This document shows, piece after piece, positions 17,104 to 30,009 of a DNA stretch of 64,000 nt. The stretch's first letter is position 1. Every line of letters begins with the position of its first letter. This stretch comes from Mannheimia varigena (lineage in GTDB: Bacteria > Pseudomonadota > Gammaproteobacteria > Enterobacterales > Pasteurellaceae). A model generated the notes under the pieces. It did no database searches, was not told the origin of the DNA, and saw nothing but the letters and a program-made list of their open reading frames with translations. Both the position numbers and the translations under genes were made by a program. The stretch covers positions 1,798,001-1,862,000 of the forward strand of contig NZ_CP016226.1 of NCBI RefSeq assembly GCF_013377235.1, in the 5' to 3' direction.

Positions 17104-17703
17104 ATGGACAAGATTGTAGCAGAAAACGCAAAATTTTTCGAGAAAATGACCGCTTGTTTTGGCGATTTCTCTCAATTTGAGCAAAAAATTCAACAAATTG
17201 CTGAAATTGCAGGGATTGATTTATCTCAATATGAAATCGATCATCTCGCTGTTCGTATGAACCAAACGGAAACGGCGGAGCAGTGGCGGGCGTTGTTGCT
17301 TGATGGTTCAATGCTGCTCAAAGAGAGTGAGGTAAATGGCAGACCGATTGGATTATTTACGCTCACACAAGCGGTTAAATTTTGCGGACAAAATGTAAAG
17401 ATTGTCGAGTTGCCTTTTCCGAAAGATAAAATTTATCCGCAAGAAGGCTGGGAGCATATTGAGATCGTATTCCCAATGAAGGAAGCTGAAACGGTTAAAC
17501 AGTGGCAGGAAAGAGCTTTATCGCAGTTTAAGTTGATGGAAAATAACGAGCTTAAAGTGAAAATTAGCCAACCAAAGGTAGAAAGAGAGGCGCTGCCAAA
17601 CCCAAGTATTGCAATTAGTTTGAGAAATGTAACTTTTTGTAATCATTCTTGTCTAAAGCTGCACCCTTATGATATAAACAGCATCGTTATGTCAGAAAGG
17701 TAA
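17104..17703 (+). CDS. yecM: YecM family protein (VOC-like fold)
   Basis: A protein of about 199 residues matching the YecM family, whose fold resembles the vicinal oxygen chelate enzymes but whose reaction is unknown. Conserved segments are DHLAVRMNQTETAEQWR, NGRPIGLFTL, VELPFPKD and GWEHIEIVFP, with LPNPSIAIS and LHPYDINSIVMSE near the end. Histidines and glutamate in these segments could bind a metal. The start is uncertain: ATG at 17104 or TTG at 17091 region, and neither has a clear ribosome site. The N-terminal part contains an uptake-sequence core (ACCGCTTGT) in the coding frame. Confidence 0.85.
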   Translation: MDKIVAENAKFFEKMTACFGDFSQFEQKIQQIAEIAGIDLSQYEIDHLAVRMNQTETAEQWRALLLDGSMLLKESEVNGRPIGLFTLTQAVKFCGQNVKIVELPFPKDKIYPQEGWEHIEIVFPMKEAETVKQWQERALSQFKLMENNELKVKISQPKVEREALPNPSIAISLRNVTFCNHSCLKLHPYDINSIVMSER

Positions 17704-17729
17704 TTTCTGATATTTTTTGGAGAATGAAA

Positions 17730-18194
17730 ATGAAAAAATTAACTTTAGCCGTTGCATTAATCTCAAGTTTTACTCTAGTAGGGTGTGCAAATACTGATAT
17801 CTATAGTGGTAGTGTGTATTCTGGTGCTCAGGCAAAAGAAGCACGTTCTATCTCTTATGGAACGATTTTATCTGTGCGTGATGTTAAAATCCAAGCAGAT
17901 AGCCAAGGCGTCATTGGTACCGTTGGTGGTGGAGTATTAGGTGGTATTGCTGGTAGTGGTGTTGGTGGTGGTACAGGCCAAGCGATTGCAACTGCAGTTG
18001 GTGCGATTGCAGGTTCTGTAATTGGTAATCAAGTAGAACAAAAAGCGAGTCAAGTTTCTTCATTAGAAATGGTAATTCGCAAAGATAATGGTAAAGAAAT
18101 CGTAGTCGTTCAGAAGAAAGAAGATGGTTTTGTACCGGGCAAACGTGTGAGAATTGTAGGATCTAATTCAGATCTGAATGTATCTCTCCTTTAA
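17730..18194 (+). CDS. slyB: SlyB/Pcp-type outer-membrane lipoprotein with glycine zipper
   Basis: Lipoprotein of about 154 residues. The signal peptide ends in a lipobox LVGC, so Cys is the lipidated residue. A glycine-zipper stretch (VGGGVLGGIAGSGVGGG) forms a membrane hairpin, and the C-terminal IRKDNGKEIVVVQKK matches SlyB and the Haemophilus 15-kDa PAL-cross-reacting lipoprotein PCP. SlyB stabilises the outer membrane under stress. The ATG at 17730 was preferred to 17724 because GGAG sits 7 bases before it. A second, shorter lipoprotein gene follows 28 bases later. Confidence 0.88.
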   Translation: MKKLTLAVALISSFTLVGCANTDIYSGSVYSGAQAKEARSISYGTILSVRDVKIQADSQGVIGTVGGGVLGGIAGSGVGGGTGQAIATAVGAIAGSVIGNQVEQKASQVSSLEMVIRKDNGKEIVVVQKKEDGFVPGKRVRIVGSNSDLNVSLL

Positions 18195-18222
18195 TTTTTA
18201 GTTTTTCCTAGAGGATATAATA

Positions 18223-18498
18223 ATGAAAAAACTTTCCTTAGCTGTATTAGCTTCGTTAGCTTTAGCTGCATGTACAGCAGATGTTTACTCTGATAAAGGT
18301 AACGCAACTGTATTATCAAGCAAGTATTTATCAAACGATGTTGTAGAATTAACAGTTCAAAGAGATAATGGTGAAACAGTTACATTGACTCGTGAGTATG
18401 ATGCTCATGCAGCAGTTGGTGCTCGAGTTCACCTTGCAGATGAAATTCAGAATCAACATGAAGATCTAAAAACAATTAGACGTTATGAATTCAAATAA
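18223..18498 (+). CDS. Small lipoprotein of unknown function
   Basis: A 91-residue protein with signal peptide KKLSLAVLASLALA and lipobox LAAC. The mature part is about 74 residues, hydrophilic, with no motif I recognise. Its first residues (TADVYS, cf. NTDIYS in the upstream SlyB-like protein) and the QRDNGETVTLTREYD segment resemble the C-terminal part of SlyB without the glycine zipper, so it may be a shortened paralogue. It is in the same transcript as the SlyB-like gene and is followed by a terminator. Confidence 0.8.
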   Translation: MKKLSLAVLASLALAACTADVYSDKGNATVLSSKYLSNDVVELTVQRDNGETVTLTREYDAHAAVGARVHLADEIQNQHEDLKTIRRYEFK

Positions 18499-18516
18499 TC
18501 GTTTATAAACTAGAAG

Positions 18517-18555
18517 CCAGTATTTGCTTTAATAGTAAATACTGGTTTTTTTATA
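18517..18555 (+). terminator. Terminator after the lipoprotein pair
   Basis: Hairpin with arms CCAGTATTT and AAATACTGG followed by a run of seven to eight T. Confidence 0.88.
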
Positions 18556-18570
18556 GAGAGAAATACTATG

Positions 18571-18600
18571 ATAAAAAGGGCGAATAGATTATCGCCCTAA
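18571..18600 (-). terminator. Terminator of tal
   Basis: On the minus strand, arms GGGCGAT and ATTCGCCC (one bulge) are followed by TTTTTAT. It sits nine bases past the tal stop. Confidence 0.75.
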
Positions 18601-18608
18601 ATTAAGTA

Positions 18609-19559
18609 TTATAATTTTGTTGCAAGCATCGCTTCTAATTTTTCTTGGTCAATTGCAAATTTACGGATACCTTCCGCTAATTTTTCAACTGCCATTGGGT
18701 CTTGGTTGTGTTCCCAGTAGAACTCGGCTTCAGTCATTTTTTCAGGGCGAGGTTTAGTTTCACCTTTATATTCTAATTTGCGAGGTAATTCTGCATTACT
18801 CTCTTGTAACTCTTTTAATAGAGCAGGAGCAATGGTGAGACGGTCACAGCCAGCAAGCTCAGTGATTTCACCTACATTACGGAAACTTGCTCCCATAACT
18901 ACCGTGTTATAGCCGTGTTGTTTATAGTAGTTATAGATAGAAGTTACAGAAATTACACCTGGATCTTCAGCCGGAGCATACTCTTTTTTATCTGAGTTTG
19001 CTTTATACCAATCTAAGATACGTCCAACAAATGGAGAAATTAGGTAAACCCCTGCTTCAGCACAAGCTCGTGCTTGTGCTTGAGAGAATAATAATGTTAA
19101 GTTGCAGTTAATGCCTTCTTTTTCTAATTGCTCAGCAGCTTTAATACCTTGCCAAGTTGAAGCAATTTTGATCAAAATGCGGTCATTTGAGATACCAGCT
19201 TCATTATATAAACCGATTAGTTTACGAGCTTTAGCAATGGTCTTTTCCGTATCATAAGAGTAGCGAGCATCTACTTCAGTTGAAATACGACCCTCCACTA
19301 CTTTTAAGATCTCTAAACCGATATTTACCGCTAATTTATCTTCGGCATCTACTAATTGTTCTGTTTTATCATTACTTTTTGACTTAGCATAAGCAATAGC
19401 ATCATCAATTAATGGAGCATATTGTGGTAGTGCAGACGCGCTTAAGATTAGAGATGGGTTAGTTGTTGCATCGTAGGGCTGATAAGCTTTAATCGCATCA
19501 ATATCGCCAGTATCAGCAACTACAACTGTCATTTCACGTAAAGCATCAAGTTGGTTCAT
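18609..19559 (-). CDS. tal: Transaldolase
   Basis: Pentose-phosphate enzyme that moves a dihydroxyacetone unit between sugar phosphates through a Schiff base. 316 residues, the size of E. coli TalB. The N-terminal VVADTGDI carries the catalytic aspartate and DATTNPSLIL the substrate loop; the Schiff-base lysine is in RILIKIASTWQG (about residue 131-132). AAGGA lies upstream of the ATG. It is a single gene with its own terminator and diverges from the type I secretion operon. Confidence 0.95.
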   Translation of the reverse strand: MNQLDALREMTVVVADTGDIDAIKAYQPYDATTNPSLILSASALPQYAPLIDDAIAYAKSKSNDKTEQLVDAEDKLAVNIGLEILKVVEGRISTEVDARYSYDTEKTIAKARKLIGLYNEAGISNDRILIKIASTWQGIKAAEQLEKEGINCNLTLLFSQAQARACAEAGVYLISPFVGRILDWYKANSDKKEYAPAEDPGVISVTSIYNYYKQHGYNTVVMGASFRNVGEITELAGCDRLTIAPALLKELQESNAELPRKLEYKGETKPRPEKMTEAEFYWEHNQDPMAVEKLAEGIRKFAIDQEKLEAMLATKL

Positions 19560-19815
19560 ATTTTATTTCCTTTTTGAGTTATTAAAAATAAGGTTATTAT
19601 ATCATAGCAGCAACTTTAAAAGAGGGGAAGATAAGAACATAGCTTAGCTACATTAAGTAGAAAATTATTTATCTTAGCTAGTAATAGATCTATTTCTTTG
19701 ATAATAGATCGTATGTATGATTTTATATTTATTTTGTATAGAATAGAGTACAGATTACTATTTGTATTTTAAGGAATTCTAGCCCTAAGTTATTAGGTTG
19801 TGAAGGGAAGATTAT
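19560..19815. other. Divergent tal / secretion-operon control region
   Basis: 256 bases, strongly A/T-rich. It must contain promoters for both directions. TTGATA at 19698 followed by TTTATA-like sequences is the best plus-strand candidate but spacing is poor, so I do not call a promoter. GAAGGGAAGATTAT before the ATG at 19816 supplies the ribosome site. Confidence 0.4.
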
Positions 19816-21078
19816 ATGATTCGTCATTTAACATTAAAGGCAGGAGCTGCAGTACTATTGTGTTGTTTATTACCAACTACTCTATCGGCTGCAATACCGC
19901 TGCAAGATATTTTACAAATTGCATTAGTTCGTGATCCGAGCTTAGATGAAGCAAGAGCTAATATTTCTGCGGCAGCAAGCAAAACCAGGGTATCTCAAGC
20001 AGGGTATGAGCCAATTATCTCTTTATCTGGTACGGGTATGATTGCTCAGAAACATACCTATTCAAACGAGCGCCGTTCGGGTCCGAGTGTAAATGGTAAG
20101 ATTAATCTCTATTCTTGGGGGGCTGTGGAGTCTGAAATTGAGCGTGATAAGCATAAAGAAGGTTTTTTCCAATATAAATTTTATGAAACTCGTGAGCAAG
20201 TAGGTAAAGATATTGGTTCTTTGTATCTTATAGCATTAAGGTCAAAAGAGAATATTGTTATTTATAAAGAGAGTTTGAAGCGCCATGAGAAAATGATTCA
20301 AGATCTCAAAGTAATAGTGACTTACGATGAGGGGCGTGTTTCTGAGCTAAATGAGGCTCTTTCTCGTCGTAATCAGGTGGAATCAACAGTATTACAACAC
20401 GAGAGGGCAATGTATAACGCATTGAGCCGTTTAAGCCGTTATACATCTAAAATTTTATCACCTGAAGATTTAGTTGATCCATTTGCAAATGTATCAGCAG
20501 AGAAATTTATTGCGCAATATAACAATCCAGATGTGAGAACAAACCCAACGTTTATTGCACAACAAAAAGAATTTGAGGCAGCTAGAGCAGATGTTGATGC
20601 AATGAAAGCTCGTCAGCTTCCAGCCATTAATTTGGAGGGGGCTGCAAGCCGTCACGAGCGTGAAATTTATGTGAATATGTCTTGGGATATTTATAATCCA
20701 GCAGCAAAACATCAGGAGCGTAATAGCTACTACTCACAAAAAGCAGCAGAAGCTCGTTTACACGAAATAGAGTTAGAAGTAGCCCAACAAGCTCGTACCT
20801 CAGAAATTGATATGGTGCGTAATGAGAAATTAGCTCAGGTAGCTCATAAGCAGATCGCTTTACAGAAAAATGTGGTGGAAGATACGGAGTTGCAATTCCA
20901 AATTGCAACGAAATCATTGTTAAATGTGTTAGATGCTTATGAGGAATTAACAAATATGCAAGCAACTGAAGTAACAGCCCGTAATGACTTCCGTGATGCT
21001 GCGTTAACCTATTTAGTTTCACAAGCTCGAGTGTCTGATTGGGCTGGGGTTGTGAGTCTTTCTTTAAATAAAGAGTAA
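19816..21078 (+). CDS. TolC-family outer-membrane channel of a type I secretion system
   Basis: 420-residue outer-membrane efflux protein. A signal peptide (hydrophobic VLLCCLLPTTLSA, cut before AIPL) is followed by two repeats of the coiled helical barrel; the second half (QQKEFEAARADVDAMKARQLP, and later ATKSLLNVLDAYEELTN) carries the family's conserved pattern. It resembles LapE/AggA-type channels found with adhesin exporters rather than housekeeping TolC, and its position as first gene before an ABC exporter and HlyD-type adaptor supports this. It would form the outer-membrane exit. The stop is 3 bases before the exporter start. No substrate gene is visible. Confidence 0.88.
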   Translation: MIRHLTLKAGAAVLLCCLLPTTLSAAIPLQDILQIALVRDPSLDEARANISAAASKTRVSQAGYEPIISLSGTGMIAQKHTYSNERRSGPSVNGKINLYSWGAVESEIERDKHKEGFFQYKFYETREQVGKDIGSLYLIALRSKENIVIYKESLKRHEKMIQDLKVIVTYDEGRVSELNEALSRRNQVESTVLQHERAMYNALSRLSRYTSKILSPEDLVDPFANVSAEKFIAQYNNPDVRTNPTFIAQQKEFEAARADVDAMKARQLPAINLEGAASRHEREIYVNMSWDIYNPAAKHQERNSYYSQKAAEARLHEIELEVAQQARTSEIDMVRNEKLAQVAHKQIALQKNVVEDTELQFQIATKSLLNVLDAYEELTNMQATEVTARNDFRDAALTYLVSQARVSDWAGVVSLSLNKE

Positions 21079-21081
21079 ATA

Positions 21082-23274
21082 ATGAAATCAATTATTGAAC
21101 ATATTTCACTAGTTACCCAAATTTATGGTAATCCAATTGCACAAGAAGCGTTAACTGCTCAAGTTGTGCGTGATGTAAATAATAAAGTGAATTTCTATTC
21201 TGTGATTGAGGTGTTACGTAGTTATGGCTTTGAAAACTCGATCTCGCAACGCCCATTACAGGAAATTCCAAGTTTATCTGTGCCTGTGGTCGCTATTCTT
21301 CAAAATGAAGAAGCGGTAGTTATTACCAAAATTGAGGGGAAAGGTTTAGAGAGACGCTACCATATTCGTCAATCAAGTGATAGTGAACAGATTATCGACC
21401 ATAAAACTTTAGCTCAGAACTATTTAGGCTATTGCTGGTTCATTAAGCCGAAAATAGTGTCGGATGTACGTTCTGAATTGCCTGAATATGATATGCCAAA
21501 AGCATGGTTCTGGAAAGTGATTTGGCGTTTCCGTGGATATTACTATCAAATTGTGCTAGCGAGTTTTATTATCAACTTTTTAGCCTTGGTAAGTTCGCTT
21601 TATGTAATGAATGTGTATGACCGTGTAATTCCAAACCAAACTTATGAAACCTTATGGGCGTTGAGCATAGGGGTGATTATTGCGATATTCTTTGAGTTTG
21701 TAGGGCGTATGATTCGGGGACATTTAACCGATGTAGCTGGTAAAAAAGCAGATTTAATTATTAGTTCAGCCTTGTTTAGGCGGGTGATGGCATTGCGTTT
21801 AATTGATAAGCCAACATCATCGGGTTCTTATGCAAATAATCTGCGTGAATTTGAGTCAGTTCGTGAATTTATGACAAGTGCGAGCTTGCTGGCATTAGTG
21901 GATCTCCCATTCTTATTCTTGTTTTTATTCGTTATATATTTAGTAGGTGGCATTTTAGCTGCTGTGCCATTAGTGATGATTAGTATCGTGCTTATAATAA
22001 GCTTTGTGGTACAACCAAAATTATCTGCTCGTTTAAACGAGTCGATGCGTGAGTCTTCACAACGTCAAGGTTTGATTGTAGAGGCATTAGATGGCATTGA
22101 AACATTAAAAGCCAATAATGCCATAAACTGGGCACAACAACGCTGGGATATGTACACGGCAAAAGTATCTGCAGCACAAATTAAAGTGAAAGATTTAAGT
22201 AACTTTGTGACTAACTTTGCCACAAAGGTACAGCAATTAAATACGGTATTTTTGGTTATCCTGGGTGCTTATATGGTGCATGCAGAAGCTGAAGTAGAGC
22301 GTATTACTATTGGTGCAATTATTGCATCGGTGATTTTATCAGGTCGTGCGTTAGCGCCTGTTACGCAGATTGCTTCGTTAGCGGTACGTTTCCAACAAGC
22401 TAAATTAGCTTTAAAAGGTCTTGATGCAATTGTTGAACGCCCTATTGAGCGCGATTCATCTCGTCAGTACATTACCCTTAAGCAAGTGTATGGTAAAGTA
22501 GAGTTCCGGAATGTGTCTTTCCAATATAACCAAGATTCACCAGAAGCTCTGGATGGTTTGAATATAACTATTAGGGCTGGAGAGAAGGTCGGGATCTTGG
22601 GTAAAATCGGTAGTGGTAAGAGTACAATGCTCAAATTAGCTTCTGGCTTATATGAACCAATGAAAGGTGGTGTAGCCCTAGATGATGTGGATATTCGTCA
22701 GCTTGATCCAAATTATTTGCGTAGCCAAGTTGCTTTATTGACTCAGTCTGAACGCCTATTTTTGGGGTCGTTGCGTGAAAACTTAGATATGGCAAGAACG
22801 GATAACTTAGCTGATGACCGAGTTTTAGTGCAAGCATTGCAACGTTTTGGTTTATTACCATTAGTTCAACGTCATCCTAAAGGTTTAGATATGCCATTAG
22901 GTGAGAATGGTTTAGGCCTATCTGGCGGTCAAAAGCAGTTAGTTGCTCTTGCTCGAATGACTATTAAAGATCCAAAAATAGTATTATTAGATGAACCAAC
23001 GAGCGATTTAGACCAAGGTTCGGAAGATATGGTGCTAAATTCATTAGCACAGTGGATAGGAAGTAGAACGCTTATGGTAGTGACACATCGTCCTCAAGTA
23101 CTAAAGTTAGTGAGCCGTGTAATTGTAATGGATAATGGTAAGGTTGTAATGGATGGTCCTCGTGATGAGATATTGGCTCGTTTAAGAAATCAAAATAGAC
23201 CGCAAGCCGATGAAGAAACTGTACAAGCTCATACTGTGACGGCGGAGAAAGTAAATAAGACAGAGGTAAAATAA
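21082..23274 (+). CDS. Type I secretion ABC exporter (LapB/RTX family)
   Basis: 730-residue inner-membrane exporter. Residues 1-135 form a C39-peptidase-like domain without a catalytic cysteine at its start, as in RTX-toxin and adhesin exporters, so it probably binds rather than cuts the substrate. A six-helix transmembrane domain spans about 155-430 and an ATPase domain about 475-710 has Walker A GKIGSGKST, signature LSGGQKQ, Walker B VLLDEPTSDLD and switch histidine VVTHRPQ. Best match by eye is the LapB type used for large repeat adhesins. It overlaps the next gene at the stop/start (ATAATG). No RTX or adhesin gene lies within 20 kb on either side in this window. Confidence 0.92.
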   Translation: MKSIIEHISLVTQIYGNPIAQEALTAQVVRDVNNKVNFYSVIEVLRSYGFENSISQRPLQEIPSLSVPVVAILQNEEAVVITKIEGKGLERRYHIRQSSDSEQIIDHKTLAQNYLGYCWFIKPKIVSDVRSELPEYDMPKAWFWKVIWRFRGYYYQIVLASFIINFLALVSSLYVMNVYDRVIPNQTYETLWALSIGVIIAIFFEFVGRMIRGHLTDVAGKKADLIISSALFRRVMALRLIDKPTSSGSYANNLREFESVREFMTSASLLALVDLPFLFLFLFVIYLVGGILAAVPLVMISIVLIISFVVQPKLSARLNESMRESSQRQGLIVEALDGIETLKANNAINWAQQRWDMYTAKVSAAQIKVKDLSNFVTNFATKVQQLNTVFLVILGAYMVHAEAEVERITIGAIIASVILSGRALAPVTQIASLAVRFQQAKLALKGLDAIVERPIERDSSRQYITLKQVYGKVEFRNVSFQYNQDSPEALDGLNITIRAGEKVGILGKIGSGKSTMLKLASGLYEPMKGGVALDDVDIRQLDPNYLRSQVALLTQSERLFLGSLRENLDMARTDNLADDRVLVQALQRFGLLPLVQRHPKGLDMPLGENGLGLSGGQKQLVALARMTIKDPKIVLLDEPTSDLDQGSEDMVLNSLAQWIGSRTLMVVTHRPQVLKLVSRVIVMDNGKVVMDGPRDEILARLRNQNRPQADEETVQAHTVTAEKVNKTEVK

Positions 23275-24506
23275 TGAGTCAGAATCAAATGCAGGAAAAA
23301 GTTAAGCAGGCTGACTTATCTTTAATTAATGATTTAAATGCCGCACTACAAACAGAAAAGCATAATCGCTCTTTTGCAGTGATTATCTTATTTGCGATTT
23401 TCTTAGTAGTGTTTGTGATTTGGTCTTATTTCAGTCCGATTGAAGAAGTCACTCGTGGGCAAGGCAGTGTCATTCCAAGTAGCCGAGAACAGATAGTGCA
23501 GAGTTTAGATCCTGGTATCATTAGTGAAATGAAAGTCAAAGAGGGTGATATTGTCGAGAAAGATCAGGTGCTTTTAACTCTTGATGATACTCGTAGCTCT
23601 GCCGTTTTTCGAGAAAGTGAAGCAAAAGTGCAAAACTTAGAAGCAGTAGTAAGCCGTTTACAATCTGAAGCCTATGGTGTGGCACTAAAATTCCCAGAAA
23701 GGATTTCTGAGGAAGTACGTGATCGAGAGCTTGCAGCTTATAATGCTCGTCGTCGTGCAATGCAAGATGCTGTAAATGGATTTGCAAGAAGTAAAGCATT
23801 GCTTGATAAAGAAATTGCGATTGTTTCACCAATGGTTAAGAAAGGGGTAATGTCTGCGGTAGAGTTATTGCGAATGCAACGTCAATCAGCAGAGTTAGCT
23901 AATCAGATCACGGAACGTAAAAATCAATATTCTGCAATCGCTAGTAACGAGCTAGTTCAAGCGGAATCAGAATTAGCCCAAGCCAAAGAAAATATGGCAA
24001 TGCGGGCAGACCCAGTTGAACGCTCACAAATTAAAGCACCGTTACGTGGTATTGTAAAAAATATCAGAATTAATACGGTTGGTGGAGTTGTGCAAGCAGG
24101 GCAAGATATTCTTGAAATTGTACCGCTTGATGATACATTAATTGTCCAAGCTTATATTAGTCCGAAAGATGTTGCGTTTATCCGTGTCGGACAAGAAGCA
24201 TTAATTAAAGTTAGTGCTTATGATTATGCGATTTATGGTGGTCTAGAAGGGAAAGTGGTATTACTAAGCCCAGATACATTACAAGATGATCGCAGACCAA
24301 GTGAGCTTAAACTCAATCCCGAACAGTCATATTATAGAGTGTTAGTGGAAACATCTGATAGCCATATTACTGACAAAGCTGGAAATCGACTTGATATTTC
24401 GCCAGGTATGACAGCAACGGTAGATATCAAAACCGGAGAAAAAACGATTTTCCAATATCTGATCAAGCCTATCACCCGAATGAAGCAGGCATTACAAGAA
24501 AGATAG
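23274..24506 (+). CDS. HlyD-family adaptor of the type I secretion system
   Basis: 410-residue membrane fusion protein linking the ABC exporter to the outer-membrane channel. There is a short cytoplasmic N-terminus, one membrane span (about 35-55, FAVIILFAIFLVVFVIW), the biotinyl-lipoyl-like half (GSVIPSSREQIVQSL, VKEGDIVEKDQVLLTLDDT), a long coiled coil (about 110-240), the second lipoyl half (IKAPLRGIVKNI) and a C-terminal beta domain (GMTATVDIKTGEKT). These are the expected elements of HlyD/LapC proteins. It is the last gene of the operon and is followed by an uptake-sequence hairpin. Confidence 0.92.
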   Translation: MSQNQMQEKVKQADLSLINDLNAALQTEKHNRSFAVIILFAIFLVVFVIWSYFSPIEEVTRGQGSVIPSSREQIVQSLDPGIISEMKVKEGDIVEKDQVLLTLDDTRSSAVFRESEAKVQNLEAVVSRLQSEAYGVALKFPERISEEVRDRELAAYNARRRAMQDAVNGFARSKALLDKEIAIVSPMVKKGVMSAVELLRMQRQSAELANQITERKNQYSAIASNELVQAESELAQAKENMAMRADPVERSQIKAPLRGIVKNIRINTVGGVVQAGQDILEIVPLDDTLIVQAYISPKDVAFIRVGQEALIKVSAYDYAIYGGLEGKVVLLSPDTLQDDRRPSELKLNPEQSYYRVLVETSDSHITDKAGNRLDISPGMTATVDIKTGEKTIFQYLIKPITRMKQALQER

Positions 24507-24537
24507 TATAGGAAATTGCAAAATAAACATAAAAAAT

Positions 24538-24597
24538 GACCGCTTGCAGTATGATAATTTATCGTTCGGTTGAAAAAATACGCAAGCGGTGATTTTT
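24538..24597 (+). terminator. Uptake-sequence hairpin ending the secretion operon
   Basis: GACCGCTTG and CAAGCGGT in opposite orientation, with the second copy followed by GATTTTTTTG, a T-run typical of a terminator. It lies about 30 bases past the adaptor stop and just upstream of the rRNA promoter. Confidence 0.7.
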
Positions 24598-24620
24598 TTG
24601 AAAAATTTTACAAAAAGTAC

Positions 24621-24648
24621 TTGCGTTTATTTTATATTTCTCTATAAT
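24621..24648 (+). promoter_or_regulatory. rRNA operon promoter
   Basis: TTGCGT and TATAAT separated by 16 bases, followed by GCACCCC, a G/C-rich discriminator as in stringently controlled rRNA promoters. The A/T-rich stretch upstream (AAAAATTTTACAAAAA) would serve as an UP element. Confidence 0.8.
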
Positions 24649-24660
24649 GCACCCCACACA

Positions 24661-24754
24661 ACGACGCACTGTTGTGAAGAGATTAAGTTTGATTCCGGTG
24701 CGTCGTTTTGTTTTGTTCTTTAACAATTTATCAGACAATCTGTGTGGGCACTTG
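24661..24754 (+). promoter_or_regulatory. rRNA leader: hairpin, boxA antiterminator and 16S processing arm
   Basis: The leader holds an inverted repeat with arms ACGACGCAC (24661) and GTGCGTCGT (24698), the latter followed by TTTGTTTTG, which resembles a terminator. Next is a boxA-like TGTTCTTTAACAATTTA (about 24713-24729). AATCTGTGTGGGCACTTG (24737-24754) pairs with CAAGTGTTCACACAGATT after the 16S gene to form the RNase III stem. Confidence 0.75.
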
Positions 24755-24891
24755 TTGATTGACTTGATTTTAAAAATATTTTTAAAACTTGAAGTCTTAA
24801 TAGGTGCTAACTAGAAATTCATTTAACTTTTTTAAGTTTTCTTATTAAAGTGTGATTTTATGTCAGCAGTATTGAGCGATTAAACTTTTTG

Positions 24892-26429
<1,538 letters not shown>

Positions 26430-26517
26430 CCAAAAATCAAGAAGCGAGAGCTTGAAATGACAGCAAGTGTTCACACAGATTGTTTGATAGAAAGTAGAAT
26501 AACGGAAACATCCTTTT

Positions 26518-26594
<77 letters not shown>

Positions 26595-26666
26595 CTCGAT
26601 TGAGCAAGTGAGCGAAAGTGAACGAGCGAATGCTGAGTGAAAACTGAAAGGAAGGTTATGATGTAC

Positions 26667-26742
26667 GGGGATATAGCTCAGCTGGGAGAGCGCCTGCCTT
26701 GCACGCAGGAGGTCAGCGGTTCGATCCCGCTTATCTCCACCA
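26667..26742 (+). tRNA. tRNA-Ala (TGC)
   Basis: 76 bases with encoded CCA. Acceptor arms GGGGATA and TATCTCC pair, and the anticodon loop is CTTGCAC (TGC). Second tRNA of the 16S-23S spacer. Confidence 0.97.
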
Positions 26743-26808
26743 ATCATCATACCTAAGATGACAAGCGGTTAAAAACAGTAACTTTTTTGCCATTTTAGGT
26801 ATGATGAT
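26743..26808 (+). repeat. Spacer hairpin carrying an uptake sequence
   Basis: Perfect 14-base inverted repeat, ATCATCATACCTAA (26743-26756) and TTAGGTATGATGAT (26795-26808), beginning right after the CCA of tRNA-Ala. The 38-base loop contains ACAAGCGGT at 26761. A second boxA-like TGTTCTTTAAAAA follows at about 26828. Confidence 0.8.
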
Positions 26809-26995
26809 AGTCGAAAGATATCGTCTTTGTTCTTTAAAAATTTAGAAACAAGCTGAAAAACTGAGAGATTTTCGAAAGAAAGTCTGAGTAGTTAAAAAAT
26901 CTTAGCTGAACAAAGGCAGCTAAGTGTTTAGTTGAATAATATCGCTTCAAATCAATTCGTTTGACTTGTTTAAATGAAAATATTTGAGGTTGTAT

Positions 26996-29896
<2,901 letters not shown>

Positions 29897-30009
29897 ACAA
29901 CGCTCAAGTGTTTTTATGAGAAAGAAGAAAACACAAGTGGAGAAACTAAACGCATAAAGAAAAAAATACACTCAGAATAATCAGCTTGTTTTTGAATTTT
30001 GACCCAATT

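Noticed and set aside
19698..19730. Promoter TTGATA / TTTATA for the secretion operon
   Set aside because: Spacing and match are too poor in a very A/T-rich region to call it.
21082..21480. Active C39 peptidase domain in the ABC exporter, which would suggest bacteriocin export
   Set aside because: No catalytic cysteine is found at the expected N-terminal place, so it is the degenerate form found in RTX and adhesin exporters.
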